Positions 1-7,742 of a DNA stretch of 64,000 nucleotides are shown here, piece by piece. Source of the DNA: Akkermansiaceae bacterium UBA6138 (GTDB lineage: Bacteria; Verrucomicrobiota; Verrucomicrobiia; Verrucomicrobiales; DEV007); assembly GCA_002422425.1 (NCBI GenBank), contig DIVG01000073.1, positions 197,167-261,166 of the forward strand. The letters run 5' to 3'. The position numbers were made by a program, and so were the translations under genes. The first letter of the stretch is position 1. Every line of letters begins with the position of its first letter. Under the pieces are notes generated by a model that made no database searches, was not told the origin of the DNA, and worked only from the letters and a program-made list of their open reading frames with translations.

Positions 1-904
1 GCACGCCGAGACGAGCCGCCTCGGTGGCGCCTCCGCCTTCACCGAAAATCGGGTATTTGACCCCGTGATCACACTCGAACCAGGCCATGTTTTCGACGAT
101 ACCGGAAATAGGGACATTAACCTTGCGGAACATCGAAGCGGCCTTCCGGGCATCGATGAGGGCGACCTCTTGCGGCGTCGTGACAATAACAGTGCCGTCG
201 ACAGCGACGGTCTGCACGATCGTGAGCTGGATGTCGCCGGTGCCCGGAGGCAGGTCGAGAACAAGATAATCCAACTCGCCCCACAGGCACTGCCGCAGAA
301 ACTGCTGGGTGTAGCGGGTCGCGAGAGGGCCTCGCACGATCACGGGCGAGTCCTCGCTGAGGAGGAATCCCATCGAAATTGCCTTGATCCCGTGCGCTTC
401 AATCGGGACGATCTCGTTCTGATCCGTCGCCATCGGCTGCTGGTCAGTCGCTCCGAGCATCAGCGCGATACTGGGACCGTAAAGGTCACAGTCGCAGAGG
501 CCGACGCGGGCACCGGTTTTGCTGAGGGCAATGGCGAGGTTCGTCGAGACGGTCGATTTGCCGACGCCGCCCTTGCCGCTGGCGACGGCAATGATTTTCT
601 TCACCCCGGGGATGCTCGACTGTCCGGCGGCGGGGTTGCCGCCCGTCACCGGATCCGGCGGATCTTTAATATCGAACTCAATCGTGACCTTGCCGACGCC
701 GGCTATCGTGTTGAGAGTGCTTTCGACACCTTCATGGATACCGCGCGGCACGGCGGGATCACGCGTCGCGAGACTAATGAACACGGTGATGTTGTTCCCG
801 TGGAGATCGATCTTTTTAACCAACCCGAAAGAAAGGATATCCCGGCTGAAACCGGGGTAATTGACTTTCTTCAGCTTTTCCCGAACTAAATCTTCCGTAA
901 TCAT
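1..904 (-). CDS. mrp: Mrp/NBP35-type iron-sulfur carrier ATPase (C-terminus off window)
   Basis: The reverse strand encodes about 301 residues running off the left edge. The N-terminal ~85 residues match a DUF59/MIP18 domain. A linker leads to a deviant Walker A, ASGKGGVGKST (near residue 105), followed by DCDLYGPSI and the switch segment DLPPGTGDI. These are hallmarks of Mrp/ApbC P-loop ATPases, which bind and transfer Fe-S clusters to apoproteins in the cytoplasm. The ATG at 904 is the natural start because the DUF59 domain begins right after it; the upstream A-rich stretch gives only a weak ribosome site. It is divergent from the methyltransferase gene starting at 965. The missing C-terminus should hold the CxxC cluster-binding pair, which cannot be checked here. 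Confidence 0.93.
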   Translation of the reverse strand, partial: MITEDLVREKLKKVNYPGFSRDILSFGLVKKIDLHGNNITVFISLATRDPAVPRGIHEGVESTLNTIAGVGKVTIEFDIKDPPDPVTGGNPAAGQSSIPGVKKIIAVASGKGGVGKSTVSTNLAIALSKTGARVGLCDCDLYGPSIALMLGATDQQPMATDQNEIVPIEAHGIKAISMGFLLSEDSPVIVRGPLATRYTQQFLRQCLWGELDYLVLDLPPGTGDIQLTIVQTVAVDGTVIVTTPQEVALIDARKAASMFRKVNVPISGIVENMAWFECDHGVKYPIFGEGGGATEAARLGV

Positions 905-964
905 TCTTTTTTGCGGTTGGCACTTTCCGATAGGCCAATACGGCGCGAAGTCCAACAGAGAGGC

Positions 965-1966
965 ATGACAAAGAAGGAACCGAGCAATTTGATGCGCAAG
1001 TCCGCATCCGCCCTTTTTGCGGATTCGGCGGCGGACCAGTCCGATTTTCTTTCGGCGCTGCTGGATCCGGCACCGCGCGGCAATGCGGTGCTCTGGACAG
1101 TTCCCCGACGGCTCGGCGAGCTCGAATCGATCGACCGCACAACCCTGCCCGACTGGCTTCCCGACGAAGTCGAACTGATCCATCCGGGGGTAAAAATCGG
1201 CCATTCCGCCGCTTATCTCGCAGGGGATATCTACAGTCTCGATTACGCCTCAGTCCTGACCGGATCAGCCCTGCTGACGGCCCGGGAATTTCTCCCGGCG
1301 GCACCGCGCGTCCTCGATCTCTGTGCGGCACCGGGCGGCAAATCGCTCCTCGCGAGCGTGCTTCTAAAACCGGGCCTTCTCCTCGCGAACGAGGTCGAGG
1401 CGAAGCGACTCGGGATTCTGCGGCATAATCTGCGCCGCTGCCGCGTTGCGAATGCCTGGACCCAGCGTCTCGCGCCCGAGGAACTCGCCGGGCTCGCCCC
1501 CGCTGCCTTCGACCTCGCCCTCATCGACGCGCCCTGCTCGGGCCAGTCGCTCCTCGCGAAGGGAATTGAAAATCCCGGCTGCTTTCACCCCTCGACGGTG
1601 AAGGGAAATGCCCGGCGCCAGCTCTGGATCCTCGAGGCGGGAGCGCGAGCTGTTGCCCCGGGCGGCGGGCTTCTCTACACAACCTGCACCTTTGCACCGC
1701 GCGAAAACGAAGGTGTCATCGACAAATTTCTCGCCAAAAGACCCGACTTCGAAACCGTTGCCGTGCCGCATCTCAAGGAATGGCGCTCGCCTTTTTCGGA
1801 TTTTTCCGGGTATCGTTTTTATCCCCACCAAGTCCCCGGTGCGGGCGGGTATGCCGCCCTGCTGCGACGTGCAGGTGACCCCGCACCGCCGCAGCGAGCC
1901 GGGCTGGCCACCACCCTCCTCGATTACCCTGTCGTCTCCTCGCCGGGAGAAGCGACGGCTTCATGA
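965..1966 (+). CDS. RsmB/RsmF (NOL1/NOP2/sun) family rRNA m5C methyltransferase
   Basis: Predicted 333-residue cytoplasmic SAM-dependent RNA cytosine-C5 methyltransferase. The SAM loop LDLCAAPGGKS lies in the middle. Motif IV, DAPCSGQ, holds one of the two catalytic cysteines, and YTTCTFAPRENE is motif VI with the second. There is no N-terminal NusB-like domain, so it resembles the shorter RsmF/YebU-like members more than classical RsmB. The start at 965 is chosen because AGAGAGG sits just upstream; an in-frame TTG at 911 has no such site. The last 43 bases overlap, tail to tail, the 3' end of the ABC ATPase gene on the other strand. The exact rRNA target cannot be assigned from sequence alone. 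Confidence 0.9.
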   Translation: MTKKEPSNLMRKSASALFADSAADQSDFLSALLDPAPRGNAVLWTVPRRLGELESIDRTTLPDWLPDEVELIHPGVKIGHSAAYLAGDIYSLDYASVLTGSALLTAREFLPAAPRVLDLCAAPGGKSLLASVLLKPGLLLANEVEAKRLGILRHNLRRCRVANAWTQRLAPEELAGLAPAAFDLALIDAPCSGQSLLAKGIENPGCFHPSTVKGNARRQLWILEAGARAVAPGGGLLYTTCTFAPRENEGVIDKFLAKRPDFETVAVPHLKEWRSPFSDFSGYRFYPHQVPGAGGYAALLRRAGDPAPPQRAGLATTLLDYPVVSSPGEATAS

Positions 1967-2829
1967 ACAGCCGCTTCGGCCTCACGCACCGCCTCGCGAC
2001 TGATCGAAGGCAACTCGGAACGCAGGTCACCGAGTCCCGGATCACAGGCGCGGAACTCCCGGGTGTAGGCAAAGCGGGGATTCCCGAGAAGCCGGGCAGG
2101 CTCCCCCGCTTCGAGGATGCCCCCTTCAAAAAAGACCGCCAAACGGTCGGCATATCGCTCCACCCCGCGCAGAGTCCCGGTGGTAAGAAGGATACCCGCG
2201 CCGGTGTCTTTCCTGACCTGACCGAGCAACTCGATAAACCGGTAAGTGGCAATACGGTCAAGCCCGGCAGCGACCTCGTCACAGATAAAGAGCCGCGCCC
2301 CCGCCATGATTGCCCGCATCACGAGAAGACGCTTTACGGTGAGAGGAGAAAGCTCACCGGGCGTTTGCGGGAGGATGCGCTCGGGCTCGATCAAACCGAC
2401 GCGGTAAAAATAATCGCTCCACTCCTTCTCTCCGGGAAACCCGGCGTGCCCCCCTCCCCTACGCCCATAATCACGCAACCACTGACGCACGGTGCGGTCG
2501 GGATTGAGCAGTCCGGCAGGATCACCCGAAATCACGCCGATCGGCCCCCGGCGCAGCGCGGTCAGGTCCCGCGCTTTCATGCGGAGAAGATCCCGCCCCT
2601 CAAAATGTATCGTTCCTCCGAGAAACCTCACCTGCGGCCCCGCCGCTCCGGCGATAAGCCGCGCGAGAAGCGATATCCCGCTGCCGGTTTCACCCGCGAA
2701 GACGTTAAACTCACCCTGGCAGATCGCGAGAGAAACGCAACGCAGGCCGATACGAGCGTCGCCGGAACCCGCAAAACACTCAACGGTGAGATCCTTGATT
2801 TCGATTAAAGATCGGTCGGTAACTTCCAT
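1924..2829 (-). CDS. Oligopeptide/dipeptide-type ABC ATPase subunit with degenerate catalytic motifs
   Basis: The 301-residue protein has the overall DppD/OppD layout, but nearly every catalytic motif is changed. The P-loop reads GETGSGIS (residues 46-53), with Ile (codon ATA, 2674-2676) where the ATP-binding lysine should be. The Q-loop region reads SGDPAGLLNP without Gln. The LSGGQ signature is replaced by LSPLT (160-164). The H-loop reads LTTGTL with no His. Walker B (LFICDE, 180-185) and the D-loop (GLD) are kept. The open reading frame is intact. It is the last gene of a binding-protein/permease/permease/ATPase operon, 6 bp after the permease. By family knowledge it should hydrolyse ATP poorly or not at all. 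It may be a regulatory pseudo-ATPase or depend on a second ATPase encoded elsewhere. Confidence 0.85.
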   Translation of the reverse strand: MEVTDRSLIEIKDLTVECFAGSGDARIGLRCVSLAICQGEFNVFAGETGSGISLLARLIAGAAGPQVRFLGGTIHFEGRDLLRMKARDLTALRRGPIGVISGDPAGLLNPDRTVRQWLRDYGRRGGGHAGFPGEKEWSDYFYRVGLIEPERILPQTPGELSPLTVKRLLVMRAIMAGARLFICDEVAAGLDRIATYRFIELLGQVRKDTGAGILLTTGTLRGVERYADRLAVFFEGGILEAGEPARLLGNPRFAYTREFRACDPGLGDLRSELPSISREAVREAEAAVHEAVASPGEETTG

Positions 2830-2835
2830 GGAGAA

Positions 2836-3714
2836 TTAAAAAAGACGAGGAACCGGACCCGTTCGCAGGGCTGCAGATACCCTCCATCCAAGCAGGGAAA
2901 GCGCTGTCACCACGAGGGTGGCCATGAGGCCGGGGCAGACCGCCATCCACGGAGCCTCAAGAATGAGGGTCTGCCCGTAAGCGACCATCGCTCCGCAACT
3001 CAGCCGGTCTCCGCTCAACCCGAGAAAGGAGAGCGCCAGTTCGATGAGGACCACGGCGGGGACGAAGGTGGCAAAGAGTCCGATGAGCCGGGGGAGAATC
3101 CCGGGCAGAATGCGACTCACCATAATGTCACGCCGCGAGAGTCCCAGTGCGTAGGCGGCAATCACATCGAACCCGTTCTCGCCTTCTTGAAACCACCCCA
3201 TCAGAACCGGACAGAGGTGAAAAGCGATTACAAAAATGAGCCCTGAAAGAGTCACGCCAAGACTGCCCCCCGAGCCCCCCGCCAGAATCACGAGCACCAC
3301 AAAAGGGGGGAGAGCGAAACCCGACCAAGCTGCGGGATTAGGCAGGGCAAAACGCTTCTCTCCCCGATCCAAGACAAAAAGCATGGTGACAAGAAGGGCA
3401 AGGGTGATTCCGAGAGAGACCGCGACCACTGCCAGGGAGACCGAAGTGGCCATCGCGAGACGGCTGAGCTCGAAAAGATCCGTGCCGTTTCCCGTCGTGC
3501 CGAACCAATGCCCGGAATCAGGCCTTGTCCACGCCGGATTGTCAGGAATCCCGTAAAACTCTCCGGGACGCAAATCGATGCGGCTGCCTGCGGCACAGAG
3601 CCAACCGAGGAGAATAAGATACGAAAACACGAGAAAAAGAATGCCGCGCCTCTGCCACAGTCGGACGAGGGACCGGGCTAGCGAACGAAGGAGCTTGGAC
3701 TGGCGGCGGTTCAT
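2836..3714 (-). CDS. DppC/OppC-type ABC transporter permease
   Basis: 292-residue inner-membrane permease. After an N-terminal membrane segment it carries the DppC hallmark HWFGTTGNGTDLF (family form HWFGTDxxGRD). A binding-protein-dependent permease domain follows, with the EAA loop AYALGLSRRDIMVSRILPG and the downstream ELALSFLGLS segment. The pattern of about six hydrophobic segments fits. It is expected to pair with the neighbouring DppB-type subunit to form the translocation pore for peptides or similar small solutes. Its ATG overlaps the stop of that subunit (ATGA, 3711-3714), implying translational coupling. The pore subunits look intact although the ATPase does not. Confidence 0.88.
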   Translation of the reverse strand: MNRRQSKLLRSLARSLVRLWQRRGILFLVFSYLILLGWLCAAGSRIDLRPGEFYGIPDNPAWTRPDSGHWFGTTGNGTDLFELSRLAMATSVSLAVVAVSLGITLALLVTMLFVLDRGEKRFALPNPAAWSGFALPPFVVLVILAGGSGGSLGVTLSGLIFVIAFHLCPVLMGWFQEGENGFDVIAAYALGLSRRDIMVSRILPGILPRLIGLFATFVPAVVLIELALSFLGLSGDRLSCGAMVAYGQTLILEAPWMAVCPGLMATLVVTALSLLGWRVSAALRTGPVPRLF

Positions 3715-4580
3715 CCGATCGGGCTACCGGGGGTGGAAAGCCTGGCCGAACACTCACTGAAGAGCCTGGCGACGGAGAGAAAGGCGGCGATAGCGAGCGA
3801 ACTTAAGAGGATCCCGCCGTAACTTCCAATCCGAACCGATTCCACGAGGAGCGATGCGATCCCGGGATAGCGGAAGGCATACTCAAGGCAGACAAGACTG
3901 CCGACGAGTGCCGGAAAGGGGCGGTCACTCAAGGCAAAAAGCGCGGGGAGCGACCTGCGGACGACATTGCGGTAAAAAATCTCATCCTCCCGGCAGCCGG
4001 CCATGAACAGGCCCCTCACATAAGGCCGGGTCACCTCCCGCTCAAGCACGGCCGAGACCGCGCGGATCTGCCAGGCGGCTCCGGCCGCAAGGGCGGGCAG
4101 GGCAACGACCGCCGCATGCCACCACCTCAGCAGGTCGGGCCCCTCCTCGACAACGAGGTCATTGGCAAAACCGGGACGCTTCCATTCGAAACAGGAGTAG
4201 ATCGCCACAAGAACGACGAACCAGAACCCCGGAAGGCAGGCAAACAGGCTGAAGGGCACTGAGAGCAAGCCTGCCCCGTGAAACCGACGCAATCGCGCCC
4301 CGAGCACTCCCCAGCTGTAACCGATCAGAAGGATGCCGGGGACACAGATAACCAATACCGGCAGACTCATCCCGACTCGATCCTCAAGCAGCCCCGCCCA
4401 GCTCACCGGTCGGACCGAGAGTTCGGGCGGCACGGGGTCATACGATTCGGCCTGCCAGACGTGACGGTCGGATCCCCCAATGACACAGAAAGCCAGTTCG
4501 AGCAGCACGAAAAGGGCAAGCCCTGCGGCGGCAAAGCGGATCGTGGAAACGAAAAGGCGATAAATGAGGATTCGGGCCAT
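3711..4580 (-). CDS. DppB/OppB-type ABC transporter permease
   Basis: 289-residue inner-membrane permease. The EAA-like loop (PYVRGLFMAGCREDEIFYRN) and the C-terminal YAFRYPGIASLL segment match DppB/OppB subunits, where this part reads roughly E.F..PGlG.Ll. Hydrophobic segments are near residues 10-33, 70-92, 100-125, 155-175, 215-235 and 255-275. The periplasmic loop after the first segment is typical of this subunit. It begins 9 bp after the binding-protein gene and overlaps the next permease by 4 bp, so the genes are almost certainly co-transcribed. The substrate is not predictable beyond the oligopeptide/nickel-type class. Confidence 0.87.
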   Translation of the reverse strand: MARILIYRLFVSTIRFAAAGLALFVLLELAFCVIGGSDRHVWQAESYDPVPPELSVRPVSWAGLLEDRVGMSLPVLVICVPGILLIGYSWGVLGARLRRFHGAGLLSVPFSLFACLPGFWFVVLVAIYSCFEWKRPGFANDLVVEEGPDLLRWWHAAVVALPALAAGAAWQIRAVSAVLEREVTRPYVRGLFMAGCREDEIFYRNVVRRSLPALFALSDRPFPALVGSLVCLEYAFRYPGIASLLVESVRIGSYGGILLSSLAIAAFLSVARLFSECSARLSTPGSPIG

Positions 4581-4589
4581 GCGTTGGGT

Positions 4590-6698
4590 TTAGTCGAAGA
4601 CGATTCCCTTGCCCCGGAGGGTCTCGCGCCGCACCCACCAGGGGCGACCCCCTTCAAGACCGGGCTTACCGATTTCAAGAGGTAGCGCTCTCCCGTCACT
4701 CTCCGACGCAACGGCGGGAAAGTGAACCATCAGAGCACCGCTCCGGACCATCAGAAAGCGACCGGTATCGCAGAGAAAAAAGCATGGCTGCAGCTCGGCA
4801 ATGGCCTTTTGCAGACTCTCCGCGCTCTGCCGCAACTCGACAGGATCGTCCGAAGAGCGAAGCGTCACGAGAATTTCATCGACCGCTCCATTGCGCAATC
4901 CGGGAAGATTTCCCCCTCCAGACACCGCCCCCGAAGAATGCCAGACATCATAACGATCCCGCTCAAACGGAATCTCCCAGCTCAGCATGACCGCGTCGAA
5001 ATCGCGCGTTTGGAGGCGGCTTGCAAGCAGCTCGTTCCACCCCAGTGACTCCACTTCGACCCTCACCCCGAGCCCGCCCCACTGCTCGGCGAGGGACGCG
5101 GCAAGGCGACGGTGCGCCGCATTCGCCTCGTTTAAGGCGAGAGTGAAAGTGAGAACTTCGCCGCTTCTATTCTCACGCAGGCCGCTGCTCTCGTTGAGCG
5201 TATACCCCTCGCCATCGAGCAGATCCCCCGCCCCGACGGGATCGTATTCCGGCAACGGCATGGGCCTTTCGCTATACGGACTACCGGGAAAAAATAAACT
5301 CGTGACCGGCTGCTGAAAACCGGTTGCGGAGTCTCGGAGCACTTCCTTCAAGTTCACCGATTTCGCGAGGGCCAGGCGCAGGGCCCGTCGGTCAAAGGGC
5401 GGCCGGTCGAGATTCCACGCGACAAAGTGCTGAATGCGCGGTTCGCAGCGGATCATCTCCGCCGCCCCCGGATTGCGCCTCGACCATTCGGTAAAACGTT
5501 CGTCGGGGACGACGACATCGACGAGGCCGGAGCTCAGCCCGAGGAGGATGGATTCAAGCGAAACAAAACGCCGGTATCCGATACGCTTCTCAAGGGGAGG
5601 TCCGCGAAAGTAGGCTTCGTTTGCGATCAGCTCGATCCCTCCGTCCGGACGTCTCGACGCGAGTCGGTAGGGCCCCGTCCCGACCGGATCGCGGAAAAAA
5701 ACGTCGAGCTCCCCCGCGTCAGTGAGACGGGTGAGGAGATGCGCCGGGAGCACCGGAAGCTTTTCCCAGCTCTCCATCATCGTAGCAGGCACCTCACGGC
5801 AGGTCACCTTGAACCGCAGGGGACCGAGGACCTGGAGATCTTCGACAAATCCGAAACTCGAAGCGAGCGGCAACGGCGCGTCAGGACGAGTCAACTGATT
5901 GTAGGAAAAGACCACATCGGCAGCCGTAAAAGGCACCCCGTCATGCCAGCGCACGCCACCCCTGAGATCGATGATCATTTCGCGAGCGGTGGTATGACAT
6001 CGCTCGCCGACGACCCTGATGCGCGGGTCGAGACTCCGATTCGACTCGTAGTAGAGCCGGAGCTCGCGGAGGAAGCCTTCCGCATCACCGCGCACAAAAA
6101 GGTTCACCTCGCGATCGCCCGTATAGTCGATCATACGAACCCGGGTCTTCTCGATCGAACTTTCCAGAAATGCCTCGAACGAAATGCGGGCCGAATGCTT
6201 CAGCTCAAGACTAACAAGAATATAATCACCGAGATTTTCCGGATCAATCCCTGCTACAAGCTGTTCGTCCAGACCGGCCGCGATTCCCTTCAGGGCGACG
6301 GTAAGAACCGATTCAGCGCGGTCGAGGGCGAGCATTTCCAATCCGCCGACAAGGTATTCTCCCGAGCGCAGCCTCGCCTCGGAGTCACCCGCCGCCTCTT
6401 CGCTAGAGCAGCGTATCGTCACCACCGTCTGTGAAGTCCAGCTCTCGAAAAGATGGGGCTGGAGATTCAGGTCATCGTCGCGCCGAAGGAGCGGATCAAA
6501 AAGGAGGTCGGTGATCTCGCCCGTCACGCCTGTCGATGGCACGAGCGGATTTAGATAGCCGACAGGCTCGCGGATCGCACAGACCAGGGCTCCGGCGTCA
6601 TGCGATAACTGGAGTTCACCGATCTTGTCGAATAACCAGTAGCCACCCCACACCAGCAACAGCGGCGACGAAAAGAGAATCGTGCGAAGCCAGAACAT
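4590..6698 (-). CDS. Family 5 (DppA/OppA-like) ABC substrate-binding protein with large internal insertion
   Basis: 702-residue extracytoplasmic solute-binding protein, against roughly 500-550 in typical family members. Residues 1-25 form a hydrophobic membrane anchor or uncleaved signal with no lipobox. The family-5 core is clear: REPVGYLNP and LLFDPLLRRDDDLNLQPHL, then WHDGVPFTAADVVFSYNQL, and later DPVGTGPYRL. Between LFESW (about residue 87) and the segment entering WHDG (about 237) there are roughly 145 residues not expected in the family (DNA about 5991-6431). They are in frame and interrupt the usual strand pair. First gene of the ABC operon. No Shine-Dalgarno is visible, but a promoter 6 bases upstream suggests a leaderless mRNA. 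Confidence 0.87.
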   Translation of the reverse strand: MFWLRTILFSSPLLLVWGGYWLFDKIGELQLSHDAGALVCAIREPVGYLNPLVPSTGVTGEITDLLFDPLLRRDDDLNLQPHLFESWTSQTVVTIRCSSEEAAGDSEARLRSGEYLVGGLEMLALDRAESVLTVALKGIAAGLDEQLVAGIDPENLGDYILVSLELKHSARISFEAFLESSIEKTRVRMIDYTGDREVNLFVRGDAEGFLRELRLYYESNRSLDPRIRVVGERCHTTAREMIIDLRGGVRWHDGVPFTAADVVFSYNQLTRPDAPLPLASSFGFVEDLQVLGPLRFKVTCREVPATMMESWEKLPVLPAHLLTRLTDAGELDVFFRDPVGTGPYRLASRRPDGGIELIANEAYFRGPPLEKRIGYRRFVSLESILLGLSSGLVDVVVPDERFTEWSRRNPGAAEMIRCEPRIQHFVAWNLDRPPFDRRALRLALAKSVNLKEVLRDSATGFQQPVTSLFFPGSPYSERPMPLPEYDPVGAGDLLDGEGYTLNESSGLRENRSGEVLTFTLALNEANAAHRRLAASLAEQWGGLGVRVEVESLGWNELLASRLQTRDFDAVMLSWEIPFERDRYDVWHSSGAVSGGGNLPGLRNGAVDEILVTLRSSDDPVELRQSAESLQKAIAELQPCFFLCDTGRFLMVRSGALMVHFPAVASESDGRALPLEIGKPGLEGGRPWWVRRETLRGKGIVFD

Positions 6699-6704
6699 CA
6701 GCGG

Positions 6705-6734
6705 ATTTTAGCGCATCCCGCCTCCGATTGCCAA
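6705..6734 (-). promoter_or_regulatory. Promoter of the ABC operon, placed for leaderless transcription
   Basis: On the reverse strand a -35 box TTGGCA (6734-6729), an 18-base spacer and a -10 box TAAAAT (6710-6705) lie upstream of the binding-protein gene. Only six bases separate the -10 box from the ATG at 6698, so initiation at the usual 6-7 bases would start at the A of ATG. Both hexamers match the sigma-70 consensus at five of six positions. Confidence 0.55.
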
Positions 6735-6842
6735 ACTTACTTTGGACAGGTTAAAGAGTCCGCGCCGTGGCAATCAAAAGGTCCCGACACACGCGGCACT
6801 CAAACCGGAGAATCTTCTTCCGAAAGACGGAAACTCGGCGAT

Positions 6843-7685
6843 CTATCGATCCTCCTCCGACAACCCCCGCGCGCTCCTGTCATCGGTGGCAAGATTCGCG
6901 AACTCGACGTTAGTCCCCGCAGGCAGGGAAGTTCCCGCTGCCAGCACAGCGCTGTCGTCAACTTTATGCAGCTTCGTGTAGCCGGGGTGATGCGACTCTT
7001 TATAGGGTTCGTTTGCGGCCGAGTTGTAACAACAGATCATGGCCCAGCGGGGGTGGGGGGAATGATTCGGTCCCGAGCAATGCAGGGTATTCGCATGGAA
7101 AAAGACAGCGTCGCCAGCCCCCATCTCACAATAAACTTTTTCAAGACGCTTCTCCGCCTCGGCGACACGCTCGGGGTCGGCCCCGGCTTGTTCGCCGGAC
7201 AGGACGTGATTAATACGACCCATCCGATGCGACCCCTTCAGCAGTTCGAGGCAGCCGTTCTCCTTTGTCGCCGGATCGACGGCAATCATGACGCTGCAGA
7301 GATCCGGAAAAAGCAGGCCGTTCTGATACCAGTAACCGTAATCCTGATGCCAGGCCCAGGCCCCACCGGTGAAGGCATCTTTGAGAATCATCTTGGAGTG
7401 ATAGTGATAGACCTCGCCCCCGATGAGTTGCTCGACCGGGTCAACCACTCGGTGTGACCGTGCCACCATGCCGTAAATACCATCCCCGGGGTGGTTCCAG
7501 AGGGAGAGACGAACCCTATTTCCGCCTCCGTCATCGAGTGCCGTCGAAGCCCTGTCCATCGCGTGATCACCCCGAGCCGCGCTACCCAGCAAATCGATCT
7601 CCTCCGCGGAAAAAAGCCCCCGCCTGATCACATAACCATTCGTGCGGTAGGCGGAGAGCTCCTCTGAAGTAAAAACCCCGTGCAT
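6843..7685 (-). CDS. Phytanoyl-CoA dioxygenase (PhyH) family Fe(II)/2-oxoglutarate oxygenase
   Basis: About 280 residues with the double-stranded beta-helix features of PhyH enzymes. The iron-binding HxD is in AWHQDYGYW. The distal histidine is in ANTLHCSGPN, and the 2-oxoglutarate-binding arginine is likely the one in HPRWAMICCYN. The family hydroxylates varied small molecules (phytanoyl-CoA, ectoine, natural products), so no substrate is claimed. The ATG at 7685 places the usual N-terminal segment (TSEELSAYRTNGYVI) near the start; an in-frame GTG at 7712 would add nine residues. It lies downstream of asnS and upstream of the ABC operon in the same direction, with a 144-bp gap that holds the ABC promoter. 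Confidence 0.85.
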   Translation of the reverse strand: MHGVFTSEELSAYRTNGYVIRRGLFSAEEIDLLGSAARGDHAMDRASTALDDGGGNRVRLSLWNHPGDGIYGMVARSHRVVDPVEQLIGGEVYHYHSKMILKDAFTGGAWAWHQDYGYWYQNGLLFPDLCSVMIAVDPATKENGCLELLKGSHRMGRINHVLSGEQAGADPERVAEAEKRLEKVYCEMGAGDAVFFHANTLHCSGPNHSPHPRWAMICCYNSAANEPYKESHHPGYTKLHKVDDSAVLAAGTSLPAGTNVEFANLATDDRSARGLSEEDR

Positions 7686-7717
7686 CACGGGATCATGCCC
7701 GTCCCGACTCACTTTGT

Positions 7718-7742
7718 AAATCCCGCTTTTGCGACGGGACTT
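7718..7742 (-). terminator. Possible weak hairpin terminator or attenuator after asnS
   Basis: On the reverse strand AAGTCCCG and CGGGATTT can pair (one G-U) around a nine-base loop, starting inside the asnS stop codon. The T-run after it is short, so read-through into the dioxygenase gene is likely. Confidence 0.3.

Noticed and set aside
65..889. Rightward open frame opposite mrp
   Set aside because: The Mrp P-loop and DUF59 domain are on the reverse strand.
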